Program-made: the position numbers and the translations under genes
Assembly: GCA_030018455.1 (NCBI GenBank)
Contig: JASEFU010000005.1
Coordinates: 1 to 64,000, forward strand
Source: Dehalococcoidia bacterium
GTDB taxonomy: Bacteria; Chloroflexota; Dehalococcoidia; DSTF01; JALHUB01
Length of the DNA stretch: 64,000 nt
Direction of reading: 5' to 3'
The notes under the pieces: generated by a model
Told to the model about the DNA's origin: nothing
The model's input: the letters and a program-made list of their open reading frames with translations, nothing else
Databases searched by the model: none
Shown here: in pieces, positions 8,814 through 17,070 of the stretch
Layout: each line of letters opens with the position of its first letter
How positions within the stretch are numbered: the stretch's first letter is position 1

Positions 8814-9112
8814 GCCCTTTTTCCAACGTTCTTCTGACCAATCTGTGACATTTCGCACAACCCTGAATCTATCCCCGTTCAGGGGGCACGATTGCAGAGC
8901 AAACGCGGCTGCCCGCCCTCGCCCGAGGCGCCCGACGGCGGGGCCCCGAGGCGTTCGCGCCGCGCCGCGCAGTGTCTCGACCCTCCAGATCAGCTTCGAC
9001 TGCTTCGTCTTCGTCTGAAGGCGCAGGCCGCGAAAGTCTTCCGACCCGCTAAGCGGAGGCGCGGGCGCGTCTTGTCGGGCTGGCAGGGCAGCCTCCGGCA
9101 AAGCGGTTTTTC

Positions 9113-9142
9113 TTGTCCGGCGGCGTTGCTAGCTGGTACAAT
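9113..9142 (+). promoter_or_regulatory. Promoter of folE
   Basis: TTGTCC (9113-9118), an 18-base spacer and TACAAT (9137-9142). Predicted start near 9149 leaves a short leader to the ATG at 9193. Confidence 0.65.
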
Positions 9143-9192
9143 CAATAGAGAACGTGCCCGCCGGGCGCGCTTTACTTGAAAAGGACAGTTGC

Positions 9193-9795
9193 ATGGAATC
9201 CCAGACTGCGAACGCGGGTGTCGCTGCGAGATCGGGTATCGACGGGGAGCGGGTAGCCGCCGCCATAAGGGAGCTCCTGGCGGCTATCGGCGACGATCCT
9301 GAGCGGCCCGGCGTCAGGGCCACCCCGGACCGCATTGCCCGCATGTACCGGGAAGTCTTTGCCGGTCTCCACTGCGACCCGCGAGAGCTCCTCAAGGACG
9401 GTCTTGACGAAGCGCACGACGAGATGGTGATCGTGCGCGACATCCCCTTCTACTCCATGTGCGAGCACCACTTGCTGCCCTTTTACGGCGTTGCCCACAT
9501 CGGGTATATCCCTGCCGGCCACGTTGTCGGTATCAGCAAGCTGGCCCGCGTGGTCGACGCCTTCGCGAAGCGTCCGCAGGTGCAGGAGCGCCTGACGACA
9601 CAGGTGGCGGAGTGCATTCAGGAGTGTCTTGAGCCGGAAGGCGTTGCGGTGCTTATTGAGGCGGAGCACCTTTGCATGACCATGCGCGGCGTCAAGAAGC
9701 CGGGCGGCCGCGTCGTGACCTCCGCCGTCCGCGGCTCCTTCCGCAGGCGGGCTGTTACGCGCTCGGAGTTCCTCGCGCTCGTTCGCGGCAGGTGA
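9193..9795 (+). CDS. folE: GTP cyclohydrolase I (type IA)
   Basis: The enzyme opens GTP to 7,8-dihydroneopterin triphosphate, the first step of folate and other pterin synthesis. The 200 residues contain the family landmarks: [41 protein letters not shown] with the zinc ligands C and [22 protein letters not shown], and [19 protein letters not shown] with the second zinc cysteine. The ATG at 9193 is preceded by AAAAGGA at about 9179; an in-frame GTG at 9154 overlaps the transcription start region and is rejected. It heads a five-gene run (folE to thpR) with tight spacing and overlaps. Confidence 0.96.
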   Translation: MESQTANAGVAARSGIDGERVAAAIRELLAAIGDDPERPGVRATPDRIARMYREVFAGLHCDPRELLKDGLDEAHDEMVIVRDIPFYSMCEHHLLPFYGVAHIGYIPAGHVVGISKLARVVDAFAKRPQVQERLTTQVAECIQECLEPEGVAVLIEAEHLCMTMRGVKKPGGRVVTSAVRGSFRRRAVTRSEFLALVRGR

Positions 9796-9800
9796 TTCCC

Positions 9801-10781
9801 ATGGGCTATGAGGTCATCCGCCAGGGCCTCGACGAGTTGCGGGCGGAATGGCGGGTGCTTCTCGGCGGCGGACGGGCGGGCCGCCTGTTCCAGCATCCGG
9901 CCTGGCAGGAGCTGTGGCTGGAAGAGTTCGGCGAAGGCGGCGAGGCCTACTTCCTCACCGTGCGCGACGACGCTGCCCTCCTCGGCGTGGCGCCTCTTTT
10001 CAAGTCCAACGATATCTTCTCCTTTATAGGCGATCCCGATATCTGCGACTACATGGACTTCGTGCTCGCGCCGGGCCACGAGGAAAAGGTCCTCTCCGTT
10101 CTCCTGTACGCGCTGTACGAAGAGGACTGGTCGCAGATCGATTTTCGGGGACTGAAGGCGGGCTCGCCCACGCTCCAGCATCTCCCGTCGCTCGCGGCCA
10201 GGCTTCGCTTTCGGGTGGAGGTGGAGAAAGAGGCGGTCTGCCCGCAACTGGACCTGCCGGCGACATGGGAGGGCTACCTGGCGCTGCTGGACAAGAAGCA
10301 CCGTCATGAGCTGCGACGCAAGCTGCGGCGGCTCGAGCGCGTTGCGCCCGGCGCCCGCCTCGTCGCGTTCCGCCGCCCGGCCGAGGTCGCCGCCGGGATG
10401 GACGATTTCCTCCGGCTCATGAGAATGAAGTCGGACAAGGCGCGGTTCATGACCCCTCAGATGGAACGTTTCTTCCGCCGGGCGGCGGAGGCGCTTGCCG
10501 GCGAGGGACTCGTCGCGCTGTACGCGCTGGAGGTGGAAGCCCGCCGCGTTGCCGCTGCCCTGTGCTTCGAGGACGCGCAGGAGCTTCTCGTCTACAATAG
10601 CGGTTATGACCCCGCGTTCGCTTCTCTGGCGGCCGGACTCATCTCCAAGGCCCTCATTGTCCGGAGCGCCATCGAGAAGGGACGCGCGCACTTCGACTTC
10701 CTTCGCGGCGCTGAGCCCTACAAGTACGACCTGGGCGGCAAGGACGTAGAGGTCTATCGTTGCCTTATCGAGAGGCCTTGA
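9801..10781 (+). CDS. GNAT-fold acyltransferase, CelD/BcsL-like
   Basis: This 326-residue protein resembles the group of GNAT-like proteins named after CelD/BcsL (often annotated acetyltransferase, BioF2-like), which transfer acyl or aminoacyl groups in envelope or polysaccharide pathways. Features seen: a FQHPAWQELWLEEFG N-terminal segment, KKHRHELRRKLRRLERVAPG in the middle (the KxRxELRRK signature of this family), and a C-terminal acyl-CoA-type fold with ALYALEVEARRVAAALCFE, YNSGYDPAFASLAAGLISKALIVRSAIEKG and FDFLRGAEPYKYDLGG. No signal peptide. ATG at 9801 is 5 bases after folE. The neighbouring glycosyltransferase gene fits a glycan or lipid-modification role, but the substrate is unknown. 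Confidence 0.75.
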   Translation: MGYEVIRQGLDELRAEWRVLLGGGRAGRLFQHPAWQELWLEEFGEGGEAYFLTVRDDAALLGVAPLFKSNDIFSFIGDPDICDYMDFVLAPGHEEKVLSVLLYALYEEDWSQIDFRGLKAGSPTLQHLPSLAARLRFRVEVEKEAVCPQLDLPATWEGYLALLDKKHRHELRRKLRRLERVAPGARLVAFRRPAEVAAGMDDFLRLMRMKSDKARFMTPQMERFFRRAAEALAGEGLVALYALEVEARRVAAALCFEDAQELLVYNSGYDPAFASLAAGLISKALIVRSAIEKGRAHFDFLRGAEPYKYDLGGKDVEVYRCLIERP

Positions 10782-10798
10782 GGTTATCATTAGGGAAG

Positions 10799-12046
10799 AT
10801 GAACGCCTTAAGAGTAGCGGTTATAAGCGCCCACACTTCGCCGCTCGCGACCCCCGGCTGCCGCGAGACCGGCGGCATGAACGTGTACGTGCGCGAGCTG
10901 AGCCGCGAAATGGGGCGCCGCGGGTACGTCATCGACATCTTTACCCGCCGGGCCGACAGGTCCAGCCCCGATGTCCTTCACCCGTACCCTAACGTCCGCG
11001 TGGTTCACATTCGCAGCGGCCCGCCTGAAGACGGCGGCAAGCGGAACCTCTGTCGTCATCTCGGCGAGTTCGAGAGGGATGTGCTTGCTTTCCAGGTCTC
11101 GCAGGGGCTCCAGTACGACCTGATTCACGCCCACTACTGGCTCTCAGGCTGGGTCGGCCTCTCGTTGAGAGAGCGCTGGGGCGTCCCCCTCCTCGCGATG
11201 GCGCACACGCTGGGGGAGGTGAAGAGGCGGCTGGGCATGGCGGAGCCTGAGCCGCCCTGTCGGATAGAGGTGGAGCGTTTGATTGCGGCGCGGGCGGACG
11301 GCCTGATATGCGCCAGCGACGACGAGCGCCGCGCCCTCGAGGACTGCTACGGCGCCGACCCCGGGCGCATCCGCGTCATTCCCTGCGGCGTCGACCTGCT
11401 GCGGTTCCGGCAGATGGACACCGAGACGGCGCGCCGCTCTCTCAGCCTCAACGGCGAGAAGCTGGTCCTTTTCGTCGGACGCATCGAGGCGGCGAAAGGG
11501 ATCGAGCTGTTGCTTTCCGCCGCCGCCGAACTCGCGCCGGAGCCGCCCTTCCAGGTGCTGATCGTAGGCGGAGACGGCACGGGCAACGGCGAGATCGAAC
11601 GTCTCCGGCACATGGCGCTCAGCCTCGGTCTCGGACGCCGCGTCAGCTTCCTCGGCCCCGTTGAGCACGACCGGCTGCCCCTGTTCTACAACGCCGCCGA
11701 CGTCTGCGTCGTCCCGTCGTTCCACGAGAGCTTCGGCCTTGTCGCCCTTGAGGCGATGGCATGCGGCACGCCCGTCGTTGCCTCCGACGTCGGTGGGCTG
11801 AGGGAGACGGTAAAAGACGGCAAGACCGGCTATCTCATCGCCGGCCGCTCACCGCAGTCCTTTGCGCGGCGCATCACGTCGCTGCTCGCGGACGGCCCGC
11901 TGAGGCGCAGTTTGGGACGCACTGCCCGTCAGGAGGCCGCCAGATTCGGCTGGGGGAACATCGCCGACGCCATCGAGACGGCGTACGCAGACGTCAGGCG
12001 CGGACCGGCGCAGGCGGCGACGGGAAGCAAGGCCATCGCCGTATGA
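10799..12046 (+). CDS. GT4-family glycosyltransferase (MshA/sucrose-phosphate-synthase-like)
   Basis: A retaining GT-B glycosyltransferase of 415 residues. The N-terminal domain has ISAHTSPLATPGCRETGGMNVYVRELSREMGRRG, the donor-loop region seen in MshA and sucrose-phosphate-synthase-like enzymes, then HAHYWLSGWVG. The C-terminal domain has VIPCGVDLLRF, FVGRIEAAKGIELLLSAAAEL, and the E-x7-E catalytic region HESFGLVALEAMACGTPVVASDVGGL. It uses an activated sugar nucleotide; acceptor unknown. The ATG at 10799 is 17 bases after the acyltransferase, with AGGGAA directly upstream. It overlaps the amidohydrolase start by 4 bases (ATGA), a sign of coupled translation. Confidence 0.85.
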   Translation: MNALRVAVISAHTSPLATPGCRETGGMNVYVRELSREMGRRGYVIDIFTRRADRSSPDVLHPYPNVRVVHIRSGPPEDGGKRNLCRHLGEFERDVLAFQVSQGLQYDLIHAHYWLSGWVGLSLRERWGVPLLAMAHTLGEVKRRLGMAEPEPPCRIEVERLIAARADGLICASDDERRALEDCYGADPGRIRVIPCGVDLLRFRQMDTETARRSLSLNGEKLVLFVGRIEAAKGIELLLSAAAELAPEPPFQVLIVGGDGTGNGEIERLRHMALSLGLGRRVSFLGPVEHDRLPLFYNAADVCVVPSFHESFGLVALEAMACGTPVVASDVGGLRETVKDGKTGYLIAGRSPQSFARRITSLLADGPLRRSLGRTARQEAARFGWGNIADAIETAYADVRRGPAQAATGSKAIAV

Positions 12047-12888
12047 TCATCGACTTCCACACGCACGTCTTCCCGCCGAAGATCTGCGCGCAGCGGGAGG
12101 ACTATTTGCGGCGCGACCCCACGTTTCGCGCCCTCTACAGCGACCCCCGCGCGCGCATGGGCGCCGCTCCCGACCTGCTGAGGAGCATGGACGCCGCGGG
12201 CATCGACGCGTCCGTCGTGCTGAGCTTTGCCTGGCGAGATGCCGAAGCCCTGAATCGCACGAATGACTACATCCTCGAACAGGCGGCGAAGAGTGGCGGG
12301 CGCCTGATCCCTTTCTGCATGATCGATCCGTCATCGCCCGATGCCGCCGCCGAAGTGGAGCGCTGCGCGAAGGCGGGGGCCCGTGGGCTGGGCGAGTTGC
12401 GTCCCGACGATCAGGGGTACGACCTCTCGCCGGGCGGACCGGCGGACCTTCTCGTCGCGGCGGCGGCGGAGCACGGCCTGATCATCCTCTTCCACGTGAG
12501 CGAGCCGGTGGGCCACGAGTACCCCGGCAAGAAGGGGCTTTCGCTGGAGTCCTTCTACCGCTTTGTGGAAAGGGCTGCCCATGCCAATGTGGTGGGCGCG
12601 CACTGGGCGGGCGGACTGCCCTTCTACGCCCTGATGCCGCGAACGAGGACGAACTTCGCCAACGTCTACTTCGACTCCGCGGGCACCGGCCTTCTGTACG
12701 AGGCCTCCGTGTACCGTCACGCCGTCGATATCGCCGGCGCGGAGCGAGTGCTCTTCGGCAGCGACTTTCCGTTCTTCTCCCAGACGCGCAGCCGCCGCGA
12801 GGTCGATGCCGGGCGCCTGAGCGAGGAGGAGAAGCGTCTCGTGCTGGGGGAGAACGCCCGCCGTCTCCTGGGGCTGAGCGATGGCTGA
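12043..12888 (+). CDS. Metal-dependent amidohydrolase (Amidohydro_2-like TIM barrel)
   Basis: 281 residues with the ligands of amidohydrolase family 2: the opening IIDFHTHVFP (HxH), histidine in LIILFHVSEP, histidine in VVGAHWAGGLP, and aspartate in VLFGSDFPFFS. This family includes decarboxylases of the ACMSD/gamma-resorcylate type and lactone hydrolases; the reaction cannot be assigned from sequence. The start overlaps the glycosyltransferase stop (ATGA at 12043-12046), and the 3' end overlaps thpR by 8 bases. Confidence 0.85.
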   Translation: MIIDFHTHVFPPKICAQREDYLRRDPTFRALYSDPRARMGAAPDLLRSMDAAGIDASVVLSFAWRDAEALNRTNDYILEQAAKSGGRLIPFCMIDPSSPDAAAEVERCAKAGARGLGELRPDDQGYDLSPGGPADLLVAAAAEHGLIILFHVSEPVGHEYPGKKGLSLESFYRFVERAAHANVVGAHWAGGLPFYALMPRTRTNFANVYFDSAGTGLLYEASVYRHAVDIAGAERVLFGSDFPFFSQTRSRREVDAGRLSEEEKRLVLGENARRLLGLSDG

Positions 12889-13480
12889 CGAGCGCGAGCG
12901 CCATCTGCGGCTATTCGTGGCCTGCGAGCTGCCGCAGACTGCGCGCGACGCCCTGGCGCAGGTGCAGGACGAGCTGCGGGCGAAGGGCGGCGCGCCGCTG
13001 CGATGGGTGCGGCCGGAGGGCATCCACCTCACGCTTAAGTTCCTCGGCAGCGTGCCCGAAGCGCAGCGACGCGCCATCGAGAACGCGCTTGCCGCCGCCA
13101 TCGACGCCCCTTTTCACCTTTCGCTCCGTCTCGGCGCCGTGGGTAGCTTCGGCGGCAGACAGCGGCTGCGGGTGGTGTGGGTCGGCCTGGAGGGAGACGT
13201 GGAGGAGCTGGCGCGGCTCGCCGACGCGGTGGAGCGGGCGCTGGAGCCGCTGGGCTTCCCGCGCGAGAAGCGTCCGTACTCGCCTCACCTGACGCTCGCC
13301 CGCGTGCCCGACCACGCGACCGTCGACCAGCGGCTGCGGCTGGCGTCACTGCTCGAATCGTACCGGCCGCCGCCGCCCGTGGACTTCGACGTGCGCAGCG
13401 TCAGCCTGATGCAGAGCCTCCTCGAGCCGGGAGGCGCGCGCTACCAGCGCCTCGCCTCGTTCCCTCCCGCCGCCGCCTGA
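12881..13480 (+). CDS. thpR: RNA 2',3'-cyclic phosphodiesterase
   Basis: A 199-residue member of the 2H phosphoesterase superfamily, ThpR/LigT type, which opens 2',3'-cyclic phosphates to 2'-phosphates on RNA. Both catalytic HxTx motifs are present: HLTLKFLG near residue 48 and HLTLARV near residue 138, with the RLFVACELP opening and WVRPEGIHLTLKFLGSVPE as in the family. The start overlaps the amidohydrolase by 8 bases. It ends the folE operon; no clear terminator was seen in the 218 bases before amtB. Confidence 0.93.
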   Translation: MADERERHLRLFVACELPQTARDALAQVQDELRAKGGAPLRWVRPEGIHLTLKFLGSVPEAQRRAIENALAAAIDAPFHLSLRLGAVGSFGGRQRLRVVWVGLEGDVEELARLADAVERALEPLGFPREKRPYSPHLTLARVPDHATVDQRLRLASLLESYRPPPPVDFDVRSVSLMQSLLEPGGARYQRLASFPPAAA

Positions 13481-13593
13481 CGCGGAGGTGCCCCTGCAAG
13501 TCAGCCCTGGTTGCACATCGCACCTGCGGGTATGCGGCGCGTGATGCCGCGTCCTTCAGGGCGCGGTTAAGAGCATGCACATTTCCCCCCAGG

Positions 13594-13647
13594 GTAACCA
13601 CAACTTAACCCCTGCGTAATACTGTCGTAACGGCGCTTCTCTAGACT
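13594..13647 (+). promoter_or_regulatory. GlnR-like direct-repeat operator and -10 box of amtB-glnK-glnA
   Basis: Four pentamers sit at exact 11-base steps: GTAAC (13594-13598), TTAAC (13605-13609), GTAAT (13616-13620) and GTAAC (13627-13631), each separated by 6 bases. This is the geometry of actinobacterial GlnR (OmpR-family) boxes, gTnAC-n6-GaAAC repeated. A TAGACT -10 candidate (13642-13647) begins 11 bases after the last repeat, and no good -35 exists, as expected for a promoter activated by an OmpR/PhoB-type regulator. The regulator gene is not in the window; identity of the regulator is inferred. Confidence 0.7.
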
Positions 13648-13698
13648 TCTCCTTGTGAACACCATCGGGATCGGGAAGGAAGTGGAAGGAACTCCCCC

Positions 13699-15021
13699 AT
13701 GTCCGCCGACGCAGTAAGCTCCGGGGATACCGCCTGGGTCCTCATATCCTCCGCGCTCGTCATGCTCATGACCCCCGGGCTTGCTTTCTTCTACGGCGGC
13801 CTTGTCCGCAACAAGAACGTCCTCGGCACCATAATGCACAGCTTCATCGTCATCGCCCTCGTGAGCGTCATCTGGGTCGTCGCCGGCTACAGCCTCGCCT
13901 TCAGCCCTGGCCACGGCTTCATCGGCGGGCTCGACTGGCTGGGGCTGAAGGGCGTCGGCCAGGAACCCAACCCCGACTACTCGTCGACGGTGCCGCACAT
14001 GGCGTTCATGATCTTCCAGGGCATGTTCGCGATCATCACCCCCGCGCTCATCACCGGCGCCTTCGCCGAGCGCGCCAAGTTCAGCTCCTTCCTTATCTTC
14101 ATGGGTCTGTGGTCGCTCCTCGTCTACGCGCCGGTTGCCCACTGGGTGTGGGCGCCCGACGGCTGGCTGCGCGAAAAGGGCGCGCTCGACTTCGCGGGCG
14201 GGACGGTAGTGCACGTGAACGCGGGCGCGGCGGCGCTGGCGGCGGCGCTCCTCTACGGGCGCCGCATCGGCTTCGGGCGCGAGGCGATGGAGCCGCATGA
14301 CATCTCGATGGTGGTGCTGGGGGCGGCGCTGCTCTGGTTCGGTTGGTTTGGTTTCAACGCCGGCAGCGCCATTGCTTCCGGGGGTCTGGCGACCAACGCC
14401 TTCGTCGTAACCCACGTCTCGACGGCAGCCGCCGCCCTCACCTGGACGGTGCTGAGCTGGCTATTCCTCAAGAAGCCGAGCGTCGTTGGCGCTGCGGCAG
14501 GCGCGGTAGCGGGCCTGGTGGCGATAACCCCCGCTGCGGGCTACGTCGATGCCATGCCCGCTCTCGTTATCGGCGCCGGCGCGGGCCTGCTCTGCTTCTT
14601 CGCCGTGCGGCTGCGGGGCCGCATGATGCTCGACGATTCGCTGGACGTCGTCGGCGTCCACGGCGCGGGCGGCGTCTGGGGCGCGCTGGCGACGGGCATG
14701 TTCGCCAGTCTGGCGGTGAACGCCGCCGGCAGCGACGGGCTCATCGCGGGGAACCTGTCGCTTGTGGGGACGCAGGCGCTGGCCATCGCCGTTACCGCCG
14801 CCTTCTCCTTCGTCGCGACGGCCGTCATTCTCAAAGTGCTCGATGTGACCATGGGGCTGCGCGTGAGCGAGGAGGAGGAGCTGATGGGCCTCGACGCGAC
14901 GCAGCACGGCGAGCGGGCGTATGCCTTCGAGGGGTTTGGCGCCGTGCCCGTCCAGGAAGCGGCGGTGCAGCCGAGAAGCGGGCCGCGGCGCCTGAGCCTG
15001 GAGGAAGCCGACATGACTTAG
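13699..15021 (+). CDS. amtB: Ammonium transporter
   Basis: A 440-residue Amt-family channel that brings ammonium across the membrane. About 11 membrane helices are visible. It has GLAFFYGGLVRNKNVLG in the first helix region, the conserved FAGGTVVHVNAGAAALAAAL segment with one pore histidine, and VHGAGGVWGALATGMFAS with the second. A cytoplasmic tail of about 55 residues (EEEELMGLDATQHGERAYAFEGF) follows, the part that in the family meets the P-II protein. ATG at 13699 has AAGGAA close upstream. glnK follows after 28 bases, the classical pairing, under the operator at 13594. Confidence 0.95.
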   Translation: MSADAVSSGDTAWVLISSALVMLMTPGLAFFYGGLVRNKNVLGTIMHSFIVIALVSVIWVVAGYSLAFSPGHGFIGGLDWLGLKGVGQEPNPDYSSTVPHMAFMIFQGMFAIITPALITGAFAERAKFSSFLIFMGLWSLLVYAPVAHWVWAPDGWLREKGALDFAGGTVVHVNAGAAALAAALLYGRRIGFGREAMEPHDISMVVLGAALLWFGWFGFNAGSAIASGGLATNAFVVTHVSTAAAALTWTVLSWLFLKKPSVVGAAAGAVAGLVAITPAAGYVDAMPALVIGAGAGLLCFFAVRLRGRMMLDDSLDVVGVHGAGGVWGALATGMFASLAVNAAGSDGLIAGNLSLVGTQALAIAVTAAFSFVATAVILKVLDVTMGLRVSEEEELMGLDATQHGERAYAFEGFGAVPVQEAAVQPRSGPRRLSLEEADMT

Positions 15022-15049
15022 CCGGCGGACAGCCGGACAGGAGCAGCTC

Positions 15050-15427
15050 TTGAAGAAAGTGGAAGCGATTATCAGGCCGGAAAAGCTGCACGAGGCCAAG
15101 GAGGCGCTGGCCCAGGCCGGCTTCGTGGGGCTGAACGTGACGTCGGTGAGCGGCCGCGGCGTCCAGAAGGGGGTCACCCGCTCCGGTCGCGGCGCGCAGG
15201 TGCAGACCGTCGATATGCTGCCCAAGGTCAAGCTGGAGGTGGTCGTCAACGATGCCGCCGTCGAGAGGGCGGTCCAGGCGATCGTAAGAGCGGCGTGGAC
15301 GGGCGAGATCGGCGACGGCAAGATATTCGTCCTGCCCGTGGAGGACGCCGTGCGGGTGAGGACGGGGGAGCGCGGCGCCATCGCCGTCGAGCCCAGCCTC
15401 TCCGTCGCCTCTTCCGGGCATCGGTGA
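15050..15427 (+). CDS. glnK: P-II nitrogen regulatory protein with an atypical T-loop
   Basis: P-II trimers bind ATP/ADP and 2-oxoglutarate and gate AmtB and other nitrogen proteins. The 125 residues have the family opening [19 protein letters not shown], the [15 protein letters not shown] stretch and the C-terminal [23 protein letters not shown] signature. The T-loop (residues 36-55, [20 protein letters not shown]) differs from the enteric form: the position of uridylylated Tyr51 is Val51, Tyr46 is Gly46, and there is one extra residue. Uridylylation or adenylylation at Tyr51 is therefore not possible. The C-terminal 15 residues extend past the usual end. TTG start at 15050 is fixed by AGGAG at 15039-15043. 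Confidence 0.92.
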   Translation: MKKVEAIIRPEKLHEAKEALAQAGFVGLNVTSVSGRGVQKGVTRSGRGAQVQTVDMLPKVKLEVVVNDAAVERAVQAIVRAAWTGEIGDGKIFVLPVEDAVRVRTGERGAIAVEPSLSVASSGHR

Positions 15428-15468
15428 ACAAGGGCGAGGGACTAATAGATTTTCGAGGAGGCAAGAAC

Positions 15469-16902
15469 ATGTCACCCCAGGACGTAGCCAAGTTCATCAA
15501 GGACAAGAATGTGCAGATCGTTGACCTCAAGTTCAACGACCTGCCGGGGCTCTGGCAGCACTTCTCCATGCCCGTCTCGGAGCTGACGGAGATGGACGAT
15601 CTGACAAAGAGCATCTGGGTGGAAGGCGTAGGGTTCGATGGCTCGAGCATCCGCGGGTTCCAGAAGATCCAGGAAAGCGACATGATCCTGATCCCCGACC
15701 CGTCGACGGCGCGCATCGACCCCGTATGCGCCGCGCCTACCCTCAGCGTCATCTGCGACATCTACGACCCGTTGACCAGAAAGCCGTACACGCGCGACCC
15801 CCGCTACATCGCCAAGAAGGCGGAGTCGTACATGCGGGCGACAGGCATCGCCGACGCCAGCTACTGGGGGCCCGAGGCCGAGTTCTTCATTTTCGATGAC
15901 GTCCGCTTCGATCAGACGGAGAACTCCTCGTTCTACTTCGTCGACTCCGTCGAGGGCGAGTGGAACACGGGCCGTGACGAGAAGCCGAACCTGGGCTATA
16001 AGCCGCGCTACAAGGAAGGGTACTTCCCCGTGCCGCCCCACGACGCCTTCCAGGACCTGCGCAGCGAGATGATCCTCACGATGATGCAGGCGGGAATGCC
16101 CGTCGAGGTCCACCATCACGAGGTGGCCACCGGCGGCCAGGCAGAGATCGACCTCAAGTTCGACACGCTGGTCGATATGGCCGACAAGATGATGTGGTAC
16201 AAGTACATCGTGAAGAACGTCGCCCGCCGCCATGGGAAGGTGGTGACCTTCATGCCCAAGCCCCTCTACGGCGACAACGGCTCCGGCATGCACTGCCACC
16301 AGAGCCTGTGGAAGGACGGGGAGAACATCTTCTACGACCCCGAGGGCTACGCCCTGATAAGCCGCGAGGCGAAGTACTACATCGGCGGGCTGCTCAAGCA
16401 CTCGCCGGCGCTGATGGCCCTCTGCGCCCCGACGACGAACTCCTACAAGCGGCTCGTCCCCGGCTACGAGGCGCCCGTGAACCTCATCTACTCAGCGCGC
16501 AACCGCAGCGCCGCCATCCGCATTCCCGTCTACACCGATAACCCGCGCACGAAGCGCATCGAGTACCGCCCGCCCGACGCCACCTGTAACCCCTACCTCG
16601 CCTTCGCGGCGATGCTGATGGCAGGGCTCGACGGCATCGAGAACGAGATCGACCCCGGGCCGCCGTTCGACAATAACACCTACGCCCTCACGCCCGACGA
16701 GGCGATGTCGCTGAAGACGGTGCCCGGCTCGCTCGAGGAGGCGATTGACGCGCTGGAGGAAGACCACGAGTTCCTCCTGAAGGGCGACGTGTTCACGAAG
16801 GACGTCATCGATGTGTGGATTGAGTACAAGCGGGAGCACGAGATCGACCAGTTGCGTTTGCGCCCGCACCCGTACGAGTTCTACATGTACTTCGACGTCT
16901 AG
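15469..16902 (+). CDS. glnA: Glutamine synthetase type I (first copy)
   Basis: Makes glutamine from glutamate, ammonia and ATP. The 477 residues show the GS-I hallmarks: [20 protein letters not shown], the [13 protein letters not shown] metal-binding strand, [39 protein letters not shown], the [19 protein letters not shown] loop and NRSAAIRIP. Tyr405 in [10 protein letters not shown] aligns with the adenylylation site of the enteric enzyme (KNLYDLPPE), so regulation by adenylylation is possible, although no glnE is in view. ATG at 15469 follows GAGGAGG (15455-15461). It is the third gene of the amtB operon and is followed by a strong terminator (16915-16948). Confidence 0.95.
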   Translation: MSPQDVAKFIKDKNVQIVDLKFNDLPGLWQHFSMPVSELTEMDDLTKSIWVEGVGFDGSSIRGFQKIQESDMILIPDPSTARIDPVCAAPTLSVICDIYDPLTRKPYTRDPRYIAKKAESYMRATGIADASYWGPEAEFFIFDDVRFDQTENSSFYFVDSVEGEWNTGRDEKPNLGYKPRYKEGYFPVPPHDAFQDLRSEMILTMMQAGMPVEVHHHEVATGGQAEIDLKFDTLVDMADKMMWYKYIVKNVARRHGKVVTFMPKPLYGDNGSGMHCHQSLWKDGENIFYDPEGYALISREAKYYIGGLLKHSPALMALCAPTTNSYKRLVPGYEAPVNLIYSARNRSAAIRIPVYTDNPRTKRIEYRPPDATCNPYLAFAAMLMAGLDGIENEIDPGPPFDNNTYALTPDEAMSLKTVPGSLEEAIDALEEDHEFLLKGDVFTKDVIDVWIEYKREHEIDQLRLRPHPYEFYMYFDV

Positions 16903-16914
16903 CAGCCGCGCGAC

Positions 16915-16948
16915 CGGTAGGGGGAGGCGAGACCTCCCCCTGCCGTTT
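16915..16948 (+). terminator. Terminator of the amtB-glnK-glnA operon
   Basis: A 13-base stem (16915-16927 with 16933-16945, one G-U pair), 5-base loop, then TTT. It lies 13 bases after the glnA stop. Confidence 0.85.
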
Positions 16949-16982
16949 CGTCAGTCTTGGCAAAGGAGAGACCGCGCTCCCC

Positions 16983-17011
16983 TTGACTGCTGCGATCACG
17001 CAAAGTAAGCT
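16983..17011 (+). promoter_or_regulatory. Promoter of the second glnA
   Basis: TTGACT (16983-16988), 17 bases, TAAGCT (17006-17011). A small GC hairpin (17021-17038, 7-base stem, 4-base loop) lies in the leader, about 20 bases ahead of the ribosome site. No GlnR-like repeat is seen here, so this copy may be expressed independently of the amtB operon. Confidence 0.65.
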
Positions 17012-17070
17012 TTGAGAAGGGCCGGGCGGTTGCCCGGCTCGCTGATGTAGCAGCCGTTGGAGGGGGCGCC

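Larger units (their letters stand above)
8640..9192. other. Divergent intergenic region before folE
   Basis: This 553-base gap carries the minus-strand promoter (8785-8813) of the zinc-ribbon gene, and the folE promoter (9113-9142). The middle (about 8880-9100) is very GC-rich; reading frames there have no ribosome sites, and I see no tRNA or known RNA. Confidence 0.5.
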
